A stretch of 64,000 bases of DNA from Hymenobacter sp. BT188 (GCF_014333585.1 NZ_JACSCW010000004.1:62001-126000); one strand, 5' to 3'. Counted from the first letter of the stretch, positions 54,242 through 63,048 are shown. Program-made: numbers and translations. Notes: a model not told the origin generated them from the sequence alone.

Positions 54242-56041
54242 ATGAAACACCTTTTCCTATCAGCGGCGCTGGCGGCGGCTTTGCTGGGCACTCTGACCAG
54301 CCATACACCAGCGACTAAACTTGCAGCCGCGAGTGTAGCTGCCGATTCGCCGGAGCTGGCTACGTTGTTTGAGAAGTACTGGGATGAGCGGGCCAAGCTG
54401 TATCCACTGGAAGCTACTTCGCAGGGTGATAACCGCTACAACGATCAGCTGCCTAATGATGGCACTGTGGCTTACCGCGCCGCCCAGCGGCAGTTTTTTC
54501 AGCAGTACCTCGACCAGGTCCAAAAGTTCGACCGCAGCAAGCTCTCCGACAACGACCGGGTGAGCTACGATATCTTCCTCTATGAGATGCAGAGGCGCCT
54601 CGAAGGGCTCAAGCTGAATACCTGGATGATGCCCTTTAATCAGATGAGCGGCCTGCCGATTGGGTTGGCGCAGCTGGGCGCGGGCTCCGGCAACCAACCT
54701 TTCAAAACCACCAAGGACTACGACAACTGGCTGAGCCGGGTGCGCGCCTACCCCGTGTGGGCCGACACGGCTATCAGCAACTTCCGCCGGGGTATGCGCG
54801 CTGGGGTAGTGCTGCCCCGTCCGCTGGTAGAAAAAATGCTGCCCCAGCTGCAGGCCATGATCACGCCAGACCCTGCCAAGAGTATTTTCTATGGGCCCGT
54901 GGCTAAGTTCCCGGCTGGAGTACCTGCCGCTGATCAGCAGCGCCTCATGGCCGCGTATCAGCAGGCCATCAAGGAGCAGGTGGTGCCCACGTACCAGAAG
55001 CTGCACGACTTTTTGAAGAACGAGTATTTGCCCAAGGCGCGCACTACTACTGGCATTTCGGCGGTGCCCGGCGGTGCCGATATGTACCGCTACGCCGTGA
55101 AGTACTGGACGACCACCGACAAGACCCCGGACCAGATTTACCAGACGGGCCTGAGTGAGGTGAAGCGCATTCGGGCGGAGATGGAAAAGATCAAGACGGA
55201 AGTAGGCTTCAAGGGCGACCTGAACGCTTTCTTTACCTACCTGAATACCGATCCTAAGTTTATGCCCTTCAAGACGGCGGAAGAGGTGCTCAATGTGTAC
55301 CGCGGCATTCAGGCCAAGATTGATCCCAATCTGAAGAAGATGTTTGGGCGGGTGCCCAAAACCGGCTTTGAGGTGCGCCAGACTGAAGCCTTCCGAGCGG
55401 CCTCCGCCAGCGCCCAGTACAACCGCGGCCTGGCTGACGGCTCGCGCCCCGGTATCTTCTACGTACCCATCCTCGACGCCACCAAGTATAACGTGACCCG
55501 CGGCATGGACAATCTATTTCTGCACGAAGCCATTCCGGGCCATCACTACCAGATTGCTCTGCAGCAGGAAAACGAAAACCTGCCTAAATTCCGTCGCTAC
55601 GGTAGCTACAGCGTCTTCAGCGAAGGCTGGGCTCTGTACGCCGAAAGCCTGGGCAAGGAGTTGGGCCTCTACACCGACCCCTACCAGCGCATGGGTGCGC
55701 TGAACGGGGAGATGCACCGGGCCATTCGCCTGGTAGTGGATGTGGGCATGCACAATAAGAACATGACCCGCGAGCAGGCCATCAAGTACATGCAGGCGAA
55801 CCGCAGTATCGATGAGCAGGCGGCCACGGCCGAGATTGAGCGCTACATGGGCAATCCGGGGCAGGCGCTATCCTACAAAATCGGCCAGATGAAAATCATC
55901 GAGCTGCGGCAGAAGTATGAGAAGCAGCTGGGGGGCAAATTCAAGCTCAGCGCCTTCCACGACCAGCTGCTGCAGAATGCCGCCATGCCCCTGGCCATTG
56001 CCGAAAAGACGATGGACGCTTGGGCGGCTACGCAGAAGTAG
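54242..56041 (+). CDS. DUF885 family secreted metallohydrolase-like protein
   Basis: 599 residues from the ATG at 54242 (MKHLFLSAAL); longer starts run into the REP element. Signal peptide 1-20. DKTPDQIYQTGLSEVKRIRA, then LHEAIPGHHYQIAL (about 421-434), an HE-x-x-x-HH pattern typical of this family, EGWALYAESLGKE and LSYKIGQMKIIELR. The fold resembles zinc carboxypeptidases/angiotensin-converting enzyme-like proteins, and some members hydrolyse peptides. LGGKFK near the end is a C-run motif (55930). Confidence 0.88.
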   Translation: MKHLFLSAALAAALLGTLTSHTPATKLAAASVAADSPELATLFEKYWDERAKLYPLEATSQGDNRYNDQLPNDGTVAYRAAQRQFFQQYLDQVQKFDRSKLSDNDRVSYDIFLYEMQRRLEGLKLNTWMMPFNQMSGLPIGLAQLGAGSGNQPFKTTKDYDNWLSRVRAYPVWADTAISNFRRGMRAGVVLPRPLVEKMLPQLQAMITPDPAKSIFYGPVAKFPAGVPAADQQRLMAAYQQAIKEQVVPTYQKLHDFLKNEYLPKARTTTGISAVPGGADMYRYAVKYWTTTDKTPDQIYQTGLSEVKRIRAEMEKIKTEVGFKGDLNAFFTYLNTDPKFMPFKTAEEVLNVYRGIQAKIDPNLKKMFGRVPKTGFEVRQTEAFRAASASAQYNRGLADGSRPGIFYVPILDATKYNVTRGMDNLFLHEAIPGHHYQIALQQENENLPKFRRYGSYSVFSEGWALYAESLGKELGLYTDPYQRMGALNGEMHRAIRLVVDVGMHNKNMTREQAIKYMQANRSIDEQAATAEIERYMGNPGQALSYKIGQMKIIELRQKYEKQLGGKFKLSAFHDQLLQNAAMPLAIAEKTMDAWAATQK

Positions 56042-56062
56042 AAGTTAATACAAGCGAGAACG

Positions 56063-56096
56063 AAAAAGCCCCCCAACGCACGTTGGGGGGCTTTTT
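56063..56096. terminator. Terminator with C-run motif arms
   Basis: AAAAAGCCCCCCAACG and CGTTGGGGGGCTTTTT around a 2-base loop, 21 bp after the DUF885 stop. Confidence 0.95.
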
Positions 56097-56234
56097 ACTT
56101 ATAGAACTAATCGTAGTGATTGCTGCTGATGAGCTTATAGTCACGTAAGCTACCAAAGCAACTACAGCGACTTGTCGTTGAACTAACTTAACAGAACAAG
56201 CACTCTTTGGCAGTGCTGCTCATAACTTGGCAGA

Positions 56235-58103
56235 CTACTTTTGCACGACAATGCGGATCGTCTCGGTAGTCTTGCCCTGAACTAGGCGGCAGAGGTAGAC
56301 TCCGCTGGGCAGATCGGTGGTGGACAGCGGCACTGTCTGTACACCCGTGGCAGTAGCTAAACCAAGATCGTGGGTTTGGACCAGCGAGCCTCTGGCATTG
56401 TAAACCAGTAGCTGTACCGGAGCCGCTGAGGTACGTTGGAACTGCAGCGAGGTATGGTCACGGGCCGGATTGGGAAAGGCTTTCACGGGTAACCGTGGTG
56501 CAGCATCGCTTTGCCCAGCCAAGCTACTCAGGTTTGAGGAAGTGGCAGTCAAGCAGGAGCTTGGCTCACGGAGGTATTTAATGGTAGCCACATCGAAGTC
56601 AGTGCCAGGGTCACGCAAGTAGCCTGTCACATACGTATTGCCATGGATATCCACTGCCATGGCCACGGGAACACCTTCAGCACCAGTCGGCCCATCGTAG
56701 CGCGCTTGCCAGCCTAGTTGTCCTGACTGTTGGTCGTATTGTAGGGTGAGATAATCAACGTTACCAGTTTGGGGGTCCATACCAGATCCTGTCACATAGA
56801 CGTTGCCGTAAAAATCCACAGCTATATCCTCAGGGGAGGAAGTTTCGAGTGAATTGTAGCGTGCCACCCAACGTTCCTGTCCCGTCCGCCCATCATATTT
56901 CAAAGTAACAATTTCATAGGTAGTCCCATTGAACGAAAACCCAGTGACGTAGGCGTTGCCCGCCAGATCAACGGCAATTCCACTGGCACCGGCCCTGTTG
57001 GCGGTCCCACTGTAGCGCGCTAACCAGAGTTGCTGGCCTGTGCGTCCGTCGTACTTAAGGGTAGCAATATTTTCGCCCGTGTGGGGAGAGAAGCCAGTCA
57101 CGTAGGCGTTGCCGGCTAAGTCCAGCGCTATATCCCAGCCTGCATCATAGTCATTGGCAGGTCCGTTGTAGCGTGCCACCCACCGTGACTGGCCCGTACG
57201 TCCATCGTATTTTATGGTGGTAAAATCACCATCAGTATCACTATACGAGGCTCCCGTGACGTAAGCGTTACCCGCCAGGTCGACTGCTAGGGCCCACGCG
57301 CGATCCTGCCCATTAGCGGGACCATTGTACACTGCTGCCCACACTTGGCGCCCTCTTCGTGGCTCATATTTAAGGGTAAGATAATCTGAGTTGCCGCTTA
57401 GGTTGGTAGTAGTGCCGGTGACATAAACATTACCCACGAGGTCTACGGCTATATCAGTAGCAGTTTCTTCGCCGTTGCCGGCTCCATTATAGCGGGCTAC
57501 CCACTTCTCTTGACCTGTATGCTGGTCGTAGCGGATAGTGACCAAATCTTCATCATTCCCGTCAGACGATACCCCCGCTACATATACATTACCCACCAGG
57601 TCTACCGTAATGGCGTAAGCCAAATCAAGTTTATTGGCGGGCCCATTATAGCGGGCTACCCATAGGGGCTGCCCTGTACGGCGGTCGAGCTTGATGGTAA
57701 GCATGTCAGTAAACATGCCCTCAGCGTTAAAAGCACTACTGTTGACAGTGTAGCCCGTTATGTACACGTTCCCCGCAAGGTCTACGGCGATGTCCCTGCC
57801 CTCATCCGTGCTATGGATTGGTCCGTCGTAGCGCGATACCCATGCTGCCACACCTTCAGCATCACACGGTAGTTGTCGGCTAGCGGAGGCAGGGCCTGCT
57901 TGGGGCTGGGCTCCATAGCTGCGTACTGTTGACTGGTCAGGAAGCTGGGTGGGTGAAGCTGGTGCGCTGGGGGGTAATATTCGCTGCTGAGACGAGTGGA
58001 GCGGGAGGGGGGCAGGAGCCAGACGGCTTGGTTGAGCGTGGCTAGCAGACGCGCACATCAGACACCCTATTAGCAATATACAGTGGGTAAAAAAGTAGCA
58101 CAT
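56235..58103 (-). CDS. Secreted SBBP-repeat beta-propeller with T9SS sorting domain
   Basis: 622 residues from the ATG at 58101-58103 (signal peptide IGCLMCASASHAQ). Eight repeats, about 50-60 residues apart, each with an AVDLAGNVYVTG-like strand and LKYDGRTGQERWVARYN-like strand, form one propeller. The C-terminus is a type A sorting domain (AFPNPARDHTSLQF ... GVYLCRLVQGKTTETIRIVV). Exported by type IX; function probably adhesive or structural, since no catalytic motif is seen. The repeats are so alike that recent duplication is likely. Confidence 0.88.
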   Translation of the reverse strand: MCYFFTHCILLIGCLMCASASHAQPSRLAPAPLPLHSSQQRILPPSAPASPTQLPDQSTVRSYGAQPQAGPASASRQLPCDAEGVAAWVSRYDGPIHSTDEGRDIAVDLAGNVYITGYTVNSSAFNAEGMFTDMLTIKLDRRTGQPLWVARYNGPANKLDLAYAITVDLVGNVYVAGVSSDGNDEDLVTIRYDQHTGQEKWVARYNGAGNGEETATDIAVDLVGNVYVTGTTTNLSGNSDYLTLKYEPRRGRQVWAAVYNGPANGQDRAWALAVDLAGNAYVTGASYSDTDGDFTTIKYDGRTGQSRWVARYNGPANDYDAGWDIALDLAGNAYVTGFSPHTGENIATLKYDGRTGQQLWLARYSGTANRAGASGIAVDLAGNAYVTGFSFNGTTYEIVTLKYDGRTGQERWVARYNSLETSSPEDIAVDFYGNVYVTGSGMDPQTGNVDYLTLQYDQQSGQLGWQARYDGPTGAEGVPVAMAVDIHGNTYVTGYLRDPGTDFDVATIKYLREPSSCLTATSSNLSSLAGQSDAAPRLPVKAFPNPARDHTSLQFQRTSAAPVQLLVYNARGSLVQTHDLGLATATGVQTVPLSTTDLPSGVYLCRLVQGKTTETIRIVVQK

Positions 58104-58486
58104 AGCAAAAGTGCGGAGAGGGTACTGCAGGCAGACATTAATCTGCTTGCAAATACGAACGAGTGCACACACGAAGCCTAGTTGGCTTACCGAGAGAGTC
58201 CTCAGGATTTTCCGAGAAGAGCCGACGCGGCGAAGCGCGTCAGTGGGGAGCACAAGATTCTATTAGATAGAAATAAGTAAAATTTAACACTTTATAGTTA
58301 TAAATGCAATGCTGCGAGCTTGTTAAATAAAGGCCTACCTAGCAACATAGTATTGCCACCAAGCCCCATTTACTTAATGGCTTAGCCCGGTTAGGTTCTG
58401 AGTTGCAAAATAGGCCAGATAGAAATCAGCGCAGTATCTGTCAGTTTTTGGAAAAGATACACGCTCTCGAATAGGTGCCATACAGG
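58104..58486. other. AT-rich intergenic region
   Basis: 383 bp without a gene. It includes the promoter side of the SBBP gene and the 3' side of the LytTR gene. I see no hairpin or exact -7 element. Confidence 0.5.
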
Positions 58487-59158
58487 CTATACCTGTAGCT
58501 GCGGCAGATACGAAGCGCCCACCGGCACGGCATGGCCGCGCACGGTTACCTGGTGGCGCTCCAGTTTGTCTATTTTGTCTTTGGCCACCACAAAGGAGCG
58601 ATGCACCCGCACAAACTGATCGGTGGGCAGCAGGTCGGTTAGCTCCGTCATGGTCATGCGGGAGAGCAAGCGTTTGCCCCCCAGCACAAACGTGACGTAG
58701 TTGCCGGCCGCCTCCATGTACAGAATATCCGCGTAGGACACGCGCACCTGCTCCGTGCCCGTTTTTACAAACACGTGGTCTTTGGGCTGGGTGGTTTGGT
58801 CGCGGAGGCGGAGCAGCTCGTGGGCTTTGTTGCAGGCTTTCATGAACCTGGCCAGCGAGAAAGGCTTGAGCAGATAATCGACGGCATCCAACTCGAAGCC
58901 CGTCACGGCGTGCTCGGAGTAGGCTGTGGTAAAGATGACCAGGGGCTTTTTCTGCAGACTGGTCACAAACTCCAGCCCCGAGATGTCGGGCATCTTGATA
59001 TCCAGAAACAGCAGATCGACGGGCTGCTTTTGCAGGTACTCCATAGCCTCAAAGGCATCGGTGAAGCAGGCTTTAAGCTCCAGAAACGGAATTTTGCCCC
59101 CCAGGGAGCGCACCACCTCCAGCGCCATCGGTTCGTCGTCGATTGCAATTGCCTTCAT
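58487..59158 (-). CDS. LytTR response regulator
   Basis: 223 residues. Receiver domain with DDEP (7-10), phospho-acceptor D53 in FLDIKMPDISG and the switch Thr/Lys in FTTAYSEHAV and YLLKPFSLARF. LytTR DNA-binding domain from about 125 (VRVSYADILYMEAAGNYVTF, DQFVRVHRSFVVAKDKI). It pairs with the kinase upstream on the same strand; 223 bp, a partial REP and a strong hairpin lie between. Confidence 0.93.
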   Translation of the reverse strand: MKAIAIDDEPMALEVVRSLGGKIPFLELKACFTDAFEAMEYLQKQPVDLLFLDIKMPDISGLEFVTSLQKKPLVIFTTAYSEHAVTGFELDAVDYLLKPFSLARFMKACNKAHELLRLRDQTTQPKDHVFVKTGTEQVRVSYADILYMEAAGNYVTFVLGGKRLLSRMTMTELTDLLPTDQFVRVHRSFVVAKDKIDKLERHQVTVRGHAVPVGASYLPQLQV

Positions 59159-59195
59159 AGGTATTCAGCCGGGTGGGGATAGAGAAAAGCGCGAG

Positions 59196-59234
59196 ATGCA
59201 GAGCCGGAACCGAAGCATCTCGCATGCTGACGTT
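59196..59234. repeat. Partial REP-like element (one arm only)
   Basis: ATGCAGAGCCGGAACCGAAG and CATCTCGCATGCTGACGTT match the left half of the REP family. No right arm is present. Confidence 0.6.
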
Positions 59235-59287
59235 GTAATGCTATTGCTTATTCTAGGTTGTGCACTGCCAAGCTAAAGCTAGGATGA

Positions 59288-59339
59288 GCTAGAAAGCTAG
59301 TTCCCCTCCTCAGCTGAGAAGGGGAACTAGCTTTCTAGC
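59288..59339. repeat. Strong hairpin between kinase and regulator
   Basis: 19-bp perfect arms GCTAGAAAGCTAGTTCCCC / GGGGAACTAGCTTTCTAGC. It could reduce transcription from the kinase into the regulator. There is no T-tract in the direction of transcription. Confidence 0.8.
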
Positions 59340-59381
59340 CTTACACCTTTTTAACTTTCTGGTTTTCTAGCCCTTGTTTAT

Positions 59382-60959
59382 CTATTGCTGGGCTCCTGTG
59401 CCTAGCTGTAGTGTAAGGTGCACAAAAAACTCTTGGGGTGTTTCCCTGATTTGCAGCTCGTGCTTGCCGGGGTAGAGGAGGGCTAGGCGCTGGCGCACGT
59501 TTTCGAGGCCTACGCCTGAGTGGTCTTTTTCCAGGTCCAGCTCCTGCTTGGGGTGGGTGCTGTTGTACACGTCAAAGTAGAGCTTGTCGGCTTCGTAGTG
59601 CAGGGTCACCCGTATCCACGATTTGCGCTTTAGGCTGATGCCGTGCTTGAAGGCATTCTCCACGAACGGAATCAGCAGCATGGGCGCAATCCAGCGCTCG
59701 GCTACCACATCTTCAATGGTAGTTTCGATGCTAATATTGGGCGAGGTACTGGTCCGCAAGGATTGAAGCTCGATGTAGTTGCGCATGTACTCCACCTCGC
59801 GGGTGAGCAGAATTTGGCGCTGGTGGTTTTCGTGCAGCATAAACCGCATCATGTCGCCCAGCATCTGAATGCCCTGGGCCGTGCGGTCGCTGTTTTCCTG
59901 CAGGGCGGTGCCGTAGAGCGTGTTCAGGCTGTTGAACAGAAAGTGCGGATTGATCTGGGAGCGCAGGAAATCAAGGTTGGCCGTGGACTGGCCGAGCTCG
60001 GTTTGCAGCACGCCAATTTGCTCTTTACTCTTTACGCGCCGCTTATAGAGATTCCAGGTCAGTGGAGCCGTGAGAAAGAGCTGAAAGCCCGAATTGAAAA
60101 AGGAAAAACCAGCCGCTACATCCGGATCATTGCAGAAGATCAGAACCAGTAGCATCACCGGCCCAAATGAGATAAGCAAACACAGCAGTACCCACAGGAT
60201 GTATGATCGCACCGGCCGTTGCTTCGTTACCAACCGCGGGATGAGGTAATAATAGGCGAAGAAATAGAAGGCTGCCGTAAGCGGCACAAGCATCGCCCCA
60301 TACAGAATCATCTCTTCGGCTCCCACCGCCATGAGTAGCAACACGGTCACCAGCCACACGCCGAACGCCAGCGCCGCTTCGCGCACAATAGGTCGGTTCT
60401 CTGGCTTGATAGTCAGTGGCCTCGGGATAAAGCGCAGAACCACGTACTTCAACAATGAGTACATTCCCAGAAAAACCAGCAACTGAAAAGCCCCCCCAAA
60501 TCCTTGCTGAAACAGCGCATTGTAGGTGTCCTGCTCCGTGGGGTACTCACGGAAAAGATACGTAGCAGCATAGGTGTCAGTGGTGCCAAAAACCACCCCC
60601 GCCACCACATAGGCCGTTACTAGCAGCAGAATGTTTCGGGCCACTGCTTCCCGCCGCAGGAGCTGGGGCACCACCACAAAATTGACCAGCAGAAACGTGA
60701 GGTAAACGGTAATAAATACAAGCACCCGTGGATAGAAGAAATTGGCGTAGTACCCGAACGGCATTCCCGCCTCCTCGAACAACTGGCGGGCAACGGTCGC
60801 ATCACTGCTATCGAGCAGCAGAATCGAGAAAATTAGAAGGATCGTAGCGGCCCCAAGCTCAATCTTGGAAAGGGTGGTTGGCTTATCGATGTACTCCGTG
60901 AGATCATTCATGGGAAGATCTGGGGTCTGAGGCTGCGTCTCTTCTAGCGTGGGTGTCAT
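59382..60959 (-). CDS. LytS-like sensor histidine kinase (His_kinase, PF06580)
   Basis: 525 residues. Eight or so membrane helices (about 37-300), no periplasmic domain, then a coil and the family's phospho-His at 339 in LRSQINPHFLFNSLNTLYG. ATP-binding part with IPFVENAFKHGIS and GVGLENVRQRL. It signals to the LytTR regulator next to it. The stimulus is unknown. Confidence 0.93.
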   Translation of the reverse strand: MTPTLEETQPQTPDLPMNDLTEYIDKPTTLSKIELGAATILLIFSILLLDSSDATVARQLFEEAGMPFGYYANFFYPRVLVFITVYLTFLLVNFVVVPQLLRREAVARNILLLVTAYVVAGVVFGTTDTYAATYLFREYPTEQDTYNALFQQGFGGAFQLLVFLGMYSLLKYVVLRFIPRPLTIKPENRPIVREAALAFGVWLVTVLLLMAVGAEEMILYGAMLVPLTAAFYFFAYYYLIPRLVTKQRPVRSYILWVLLCLLISFGPVMLLVLIFCNDPDVAAGFSFFNSGFQLFLTAPLTWNLYKRRVKSKEQIGVLQTELGQSTANLDFLRSQINPHFLFNSLNTLYGTALQENSDRTAQGIQMLGDMMRFMLHENHQRQILLTREVEYMRNYIELQSLRTSTSPNISIETTIEDVVAERWIAPMLLIPFVENAFKHGISLKRKSWIRVTLHYEADKLYFDVYNSTHPKQELDLEKDHSGVGLENVRQRLALLYPGKHELQIRETPQEFFVHLTLQLGTGAQQ

Positions 60960-61052
60960 ATGAGGGGCCTGTTAGGCAGGCGTGGTGTTTTGAGGGAAAG
61001 GCATTTATTGTTTGGCAGCGTTCTGCATACTAGGATTGTGTAATAGTCAAAA

Positions 61053-61155
61053 AGAACGTCATGCAGAACGCAGTGAAGCATCTCGCTCGCGGTAGTGGGA
61101 GTCCTAATCCAGCGTCAGCACGCGAGATGCTTCACTGTGTTCTGCATGACGTTCT
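61053..61155. repeat. REP-like palindromic element, copy 5
   Basis: AGAACGTCATGCAGAACGCA and complement, with GAAGCATCTCGC inside, around a 40-base centre. Upstream of the LytS-like gene. Confidence 0.88.
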
Positions 61156-61246
61156 GAAATGAAAGTTTTCTACACACATTCAGCTGTAAATTATCTGGGT
61201 CAAAAGGATAGCAATCTATTCTGTTTTCTGCGTCTGGGGGGCTTTT

Positions 61247-61276
61247 TGTAGAGACGCAAAGTGTTGTGTCTCTACA
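61247..61276. repeat. Small inverted repeat of the GTAGAGAC type
   Basis: TGTAGAGAC and GTCTCTACA enclose 12 bases; a C-run motif (61236) adjoins with a T-run, so it may serve as a terminator. Related to 21487-21602. Confidence 0.6.
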
Positions 61277-61360
61277 CCGCTCAGTCAAATTCGAGATGTT
61301 AGTAGTATGGATGCTGCGTGAAGGCGAGGCTACTTTATTCCTGGCGCTTGGCCTCCGTCG

Positions 61361-62170
61361 CTACCCAGCAGCCTTCCCGAATGGTAAGACCAGCGGCTCG
61401 ACTCGCACGCAGTACATGGTGTTGCTCAGGCCCAGCGGCCCCAGTAATTCGCGCTCCAGATAATCCTGGTACGGAATGCCCGTCACCCGGCCGATAATCT
61501 CGCCCAGCAAGTAGTAACCAAAGTTGTTGTACTCGTAGTTCTCGCCCGGCTTGAACTCAAAAGGCTGCTTGGCAAACATCTCGATCATCTCGGGGTAAGT
61601 GAGGTCGAGGCAGAAGCGTTGGCGGTTTTCCTCGTGCATCACCCGGAAAGCCTTAATGCCCGAGGTATGATTTAGCAGGTGGTGAATAGTGACGTGGTGG
61701 CCCTGCGTGGGGTAATCAGGCAAGTATTTGGTGATGGGGTCGGTGAGCGACATTTTGCCCGCCTCCACCAGCCGCATCACGATGGCAGTCGTAAATTGCT
61801 TGGTGATGAAGCCCACCTTATAGGCAGTGATGGAGCCAACATCGACGCCCGTTTCTACATTGGCTTTACCATAGGCTCGGGCCAACACCAGCTGGCCATT
61901 CTGGGCCACGCCCACGCTCATGCCCGGCGTGAGACCAGCCGTTATCTGAGCCTGCGCGGCCGAGTCAGCCACGGCGAGCAGGCGTGGTATATCTATCGGC
62001 TTGATCGTGGTCTGACTCTGGGGTGAGCCCACTACGGGCGCAGTGGCCCCGCGTACGCAACTCGTCGCCATGGGCATACCGAGCACAAGAAGCAGGCTGT
62101 AGGCAAACGGCCGGATGCGCTGTAGTAAGCTGGTAGAATAAGTAAGTCGGGTAGTGTCAGAAGTTCTCAT
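61361..62170 (-). pseudogene. Truncated serine beta-lactamase-like hydrolase, nucleophile Ser lost
   Basis: 269 residues. Lipoprotein signal with ATSC lipobox (35-38), then the class C beta-lactamase-like fold. The S-x-x-K motif reads VGFITK (119-124): Phe at 121 (codon TTC, one base from TCC) replaces the nucleophilic Ser, while Lys124 and YNN (214-216) are kept. It stops after residue 269, right after GLSNTMYC, where relatives have a further 100-250 residues. The other two frames close within about 80 bp. It therefore looks inactive. Alternatively it is a non-catalytic binding protein. Confidence 0.75.
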
Positions 62171-62557
62171 GATGTATAGAGTTGTAGTTTTTGATACACC
62201 TGGCCCCGCTGGTAGGGCCTATCATGAGCAAGAATAAGCGGCCGTAATCGCCCCCAAAACAAAATGTGACGAACAGGAAAATGCTGTGACGAACTACTCA
62301 GCTTGCCTGAAAAAAGCCCCCCGCTCAGTGATGAATTTGCTCCTGGTGGCTCATTGGACCAACAGATCAGCAGGGGTGGAGGGAGCCTTTCAAACAGGAT
62401 AAAAAGCCCCCCCACAAATGGGCAAAAGAAGTGGAGGAAAAGACAACCTTCCGCGTCGGCTTTGCGAATGAAGAAAACCTGCTACACAGGAAGCACGCAG
62501 GCAAGAAGCACGCGTTACCTCGGATCTACTTGTCATCTCTAACCATCGTGTACTACC
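62171..62557. other. Intergenic region with two same-strand C-run motifs
   Basis: 387 bp without a gene. Two motif copies in the same orientation (62316, 62406) are 90 bp apart. No exact -7 element was seen in front of the plus-strand gene. Confidence 0.5.
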
Positions 62558-62965
62558 ATGGGTAAAGGCAAAAAGAAAGGTTCTAAAAAGGCTAAGAAGC
62601 TGGAAAAAGATATGCTGGACGTGGCAGCCGAATCGATCCGGAAGTATCGCCGGATAAGTAACGAAATCGGTAAGCTGAGCACCACCCAGAAACTATTTGG
62701 CGGAGTAGGCTTACTCGCCGCCGCCCTTACTTACTTGGCCAATAAGGAGACAATTGATCGGCTTGCCTCTGCCGACGGCCTTTTGGCTTCCCTGATGCTA
62801 GGCAAGACCAGGGACAACGATTCTGGGCAGGATGCCTTGCCACCCAACTCGGATCAGGAGCCGAGCAAGCCTGTAAAAACGAGCAAGCCTGTAAAAAGGA
62901 GCGTGGCTAATAAGAGCCAGAAGCGCTTACCCGCATCGGCGCCCCACTCTAGAAGCTCGACATAA
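62558..62965 (+). CDS. Small Lys-rich protein with one membrane helix
   Basis: 135 residues. A strongly basic N-terminus (GKGKKKGSKKAKKLEKD), a helix, one hydrophobic segment (KLFGGVGLLAAALTYLA, about 46-62), and a polar tail with two KPVK repeats. I recognise no family. The protein at 63049 has the same layout: basic start, hydrophobic G-G-x-x-L-L-A-A segment, polar tail. Confidence 0.6.
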   Translation: MGKGKKKGSKKAKKLEKDMLDVAAESIRKYRRISNEIGKLSTTQKLFGGVGLLAAALTYLANKETIDRLASADGLLASLMLGKTRDNDSGQDALPPNSDQEPSKPVKTSKPVKRSVANKSQKRLPASAPHSRSST

Positions 62966-63048
62966 CCTTGCACCGCGGGGCTGCGAATACAGATTTTCGC
63001 TTTGGCTGACATCCATGGCGTACGCACCTACTCCTAACTGTTACTGAT

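Noticed and set aside
589..61155. CRISPR-like array from repeated palindromes
   Set aside because: Copies are dispersed singly over 60 kb with no regular spacers and no cas genes.
2461..62412. Motif as part of the -7 promoter element (TTTTG)
   Set aside because: Most copies lie inside genes and lack TA at the right distance; only a few coincide with TAnnTTTG.
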